Source: Agapanthus africanus
Taxonomy: Eukaryota > Streptophyta > Magnoliopsida > Asparagales > Amaryllidaceae
Length of the DNA stretch: 64,000 nt
Direction of reading: 5' to 3'
Assembly (NCBI GenBank): GCA_030015575.1
Contig: JASDDO010000006.1
Span: 206,589,632-206,653,631, forward strand
Made by a program: the position numbers and the translations under genes. Below are positions 62,101 to 64,000 of the stretch, one piece after another (the first letter of the stretch is position 1; the number at the start of each line of letters is the position of its first letter). The notes beneath the pieces are model-generated. The model saw only the letters and a list, made by a program, of their open reading frames with translations. It was not told where the DNA came from and ran no database searches.

Positions 62101-62784
62101 TATTTATTACTCACGAGTTGGCAACTCACCCCCGTTGTGCCACAGTCTTTTGCAGGTCCGCTCCGTCAGCACAGTAGCGGCGGGCGCACTTGCTTCTTTT
62201 GCCTCTTTTGCCTGGACTCGAGGCTTTTGCTCGTAGGTGGGTTGTATTATTATTTTGTACCACCTTGTATATTCTTTTTATCTAGAGTACTCCATCTACT
62301 GTATCTACCTGTATTGTTGTATATTGACCTAGAGACGAGATTGTGAGATTGGTGGGCTTTTTATGCTGTATTTTGGGGTCGAGCTCACTTGAGTCGACAT
62401 GATGTTTTACTTGTGCTTCTTATATTTATTTATGCATATTGCTGATTTACATTGAGTAGGATTTGTGACCGCCTTGTGGCGAAGAGCAAGCTCCCGCTTG
62501 GGGATGCCTTATTTGTTGTATTCATATATATTCTTGTTGTACCCATTTTGGGGGGCCAGTATTTACAAAGGAGACTCTGCCGAAATTTTCGGAAAAATTT
62601 ATATTGTTTTTAAAAAGGCTTGATATGACTTATTTGATAAACTCGCTTTCAATTGATTGGTTTTCCTTCACTCTTCTGCTTTTTGGTTTTGATTTTTGGG
62701 CTTTGGCTTACTTATTTTACGGACGTCTTGAGACGTTTCGTAACTTAAGTGCTAGTCATGTTCCGTACCCTGCGAGTCGTGACA
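59162..62784 (+). mobile_element. Gypsy-type solo LTR (3.62 kb)
   Basis: TGTAACGCCTTG to GAGTCGTGACA, with perfect CAAAA duplicates at 59157-59161 and 62785-62789. It has no PBS or interior. It shares blocks with the Gypsy(+) and Gypsy(-) LTRs: GGTACCCCGGGG near 61650, TACTCACGAGTTGGCAACTC near 62108, AGCTCCCGCTTGGGGATGCC near 62490. Splice-like sites: donor CTTGTG/GTATAATCC (after 60219), cassette 60935-61008, acceptor CTTTTGCAG (ends 62155). A 102-codon frame at 59917 shows no motif. Confidence 0.9.
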
Positions 62785-62789
62785 CAAAA

Positions 62790-62996
62790 TGAGTATTCGT
62801 GCAATATACCTAGAGGTGTGGCAAAGCCCACACGGAAGGAGGCATCCGAAAGGGTCTCAGATCGGGGTGCAAGACCGGCCCTCTGAAGCTCCCTAGGCAG
62901 CTCTCCGGACGACAGAACCGCTCTGCCTCTGCCTCTGCCTCTGCCGGTGTCGCGGCTAGAGCTCCTGACGCCTCTCGCTGCTCTCGTCATCGTCAT
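62790..62996 (-). pseudogene. TNPA/PTTA-like gene, first exon
   Basis: Minus-strand ATG at 62996 opens MTMTRAARGVRSSSRD, then a GRGRGRGR stretch (CTGCCT repeat), then DASFRVGFATPL, which resembles the mini-exon peptides; it closes at a CTAG/GTATAT donor (62810). The start is uncertain: the TNP2 exon may splice into the same bases, giving an acidic KRKR-type tail. Confidence 0.55.
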
Positions 62997-62999
62997 CAA

Positions 63000-64000
63000 A
63001 TCTTGATAAAATGGTTCATGGACGCATTAGAAAATCATTACATATGCATGTTATATATGTATAGATCGTAAAATGTGAAGTAATAATATAACATTTCTAA
63101 TAACCTTTTTCGTTTCGTGGACGCATTAGACATATCTACTTGGATTTCATCACCGATATCATTTCTAACCCACGTAACTTCTTGATCAGCCGAAGACAAT
63201 CCGTCTTTTAAAACAGACGGTCGGAGCACTCTAAGTCTTCTCTCTTCTTCATCCTCATCGATGTCCTCGAATTCTGGGACATCGTAAAAATCCCTGGGTT
63301 TCCAACGGCATACGACACTCCATCCCGGATGCTTCAAACACTGTGAGTAGTATACTTAGAATGCTTGGTTCGGAAAGATAAACGGAACTTCCTTACCGTA
63401 AAATCGAAGTTTGTTCACACTGGTCAATCCATATTCATCTGTCCAAGTCCCGAGATTGCTTCTCCACTTATCCGTATAAGTTCGTGTATCGTACTAAGTA
63501 CACTGAAATATATAAAAGGGTTCTGATCGTCCGGGATATTGGATGCCAAGTATACAATTTAAGTATCCATAATAAATCACACCATCTGATCCTATCGTCG
63601 CAATCTCACTATTCTGAATGGTTCTAGATGTTTCTATGTCCTTAATTTCGAATTTGTATCCAAGAGCACCTAATCCTTTATAATATGCAACATCCATACT
63701 AGGAAACTGAGCTAAACATCTTGAATCACTATCTAATGATGCAAACAAGTTCGGATCGTGGATCTAACAAAACAAATTTTACGACAAATACATAACGATA
63801 TAAGTTTAGATTAAAACTGATAGCAATAACATGTTATTCGAATAACTTACATGATCTGCAACCCAATCGCAAAAAATATCCCGATGATATTTTTCCAATC
63901 GTTCATCGTTCCAATCAGGATGCCCCTCGCGTACCTCGTTAAAATGAATTCTGTTCTCTACAATAAATTATGATATTCATATTATATCATTTCATACACG
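63000..64000 (-). pseudogene. TNP2-like transposase, C-terminal part (DUF4216-type domain)
   Basis: Minus strand. An exon with HPDWNDERLEKYHRDIF ends at a GTAAGT donor (63850). The next exon (from 63763) reads FASLDSDSRCLAQF...DVAYYKGLGALGYKFE, then VIYYGYLNCILGIQYPG, DEYGLTSVNKLRFYGKEVPF, and WSVVCRWKPRDFYDVPEFED, followed by an acidic tail and a likely donor at 63104. This order (surface exchange, DEYGLTSVN, PRDFYDV) is that of the C-terminal domain of plant En/Spm TNP2 proteins. The same frame holds two stops, TAG (63496-63494) and TAA (63358-63356), so the protein would be truncated. The catalytic part lies beyond 64000. Confidence 0.8.

Larger units (their letters stand above)
14905..64000 (-). 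mobile_element. CACTA (En/Spm-type) DNA transposon broken up by nested insertions; right end outside window
   Basis: The terminus CACTACTACAAATAGGGG starts at 14905 next to CTA (14902-14904, the likely 3 bp target duplicate). It is followed by several hundred bases of CCCTACGG/CCGTAGGG subterminal repeats and then by a minus-strand gene. CACTA sequence resumes at 25330-25658, 35305-36845, 58779-59161 and 62785-64000, and its exons read on from one piece to the next, which shows a single element. Gene order along the minus strand is TNP2 end, then TNPA/PTTA-like gene, then terminus, as usual for plant CACTA elements. Both genes carry stop codons. Confidence 0.9.

Overview
The window is intergenic plant (angiosperm) DNA. 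It is a stack of transposable elements nested inside one another, and I find no host gene, RNA gene or CRISPR array. A plant source is indicated by LTR retrotransposons primed from initiator tRNA-Met (TGGTATCAGAG) or tRNA-Asp (TGGCGCCGTTGCC), an Athila-type gag-pro, and a CACTA element with plant-type TNP2 and TNPA/PTTA genes. The species cannot be told from this sequence.

Left part (1-14904). Positions 1-3154 are the 3' end of a copia-type element, Copia-0 (decayed pol tail, then a 2.3 kb LTR). It lies in the 5' LTR of a gypsy-type element, Gypsy(+): 5' LTR remnant 3155-4123, PBS, non-coding interior with a repeat array, polypurine tract, and 3' LTR 7718-13475. That 3' LTR is split by an Athila-like solo LTR (9093-10890). 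Positions 13476-14904 are a remnant of an older minus-strand retroelement with its own PBS and the first bases of an LTR.

Right part (14905-64000). A CACTA transposon on the minus strand starts at 14905 (CACTACTACAAATAGGGG) and runs out of the right edge. Only about 4.7 kb is CACTA sequence. The rest is four insertions: an Athila-like element (16175-25324, TSD GATAT), Copia-1 (25659-35304), Copia-2 (36846-58778, TSD CGCAC) and a 3.6 kb gypsy-type solo LTR (59162-62784, TSD CAAAA). Gypsy(-) (37532-49532, TSD TGAGG) sits inside the 5' LTR of Copia-2. Reading across the insertions recovers a TNP2 C-terminus and a multi-exon TNPA-like gene, both broken by stop codons.

The only long open frame is the gag-protease frame of the Athila-like element, cut by one TAA and lacking reverse transcriptase, RNase H and integrase. 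The copia and gypsy elements code for nothing intact, yet several have similar LTR pairs and clean target duplications, so they probably moved using proteins supplied in trans. The main leads are therefore non-coding: a ladder of hairpins in the copia LTRs kept by compensatory changes; matching splice-site cassettes in the giant gypsy LTRs; a GC-rich inverted repeat recurring in the leaders of unrelated families; and serial duplication of in-phase mini-exons in the CACTA gene. I saw no clearly new protein-coding system.
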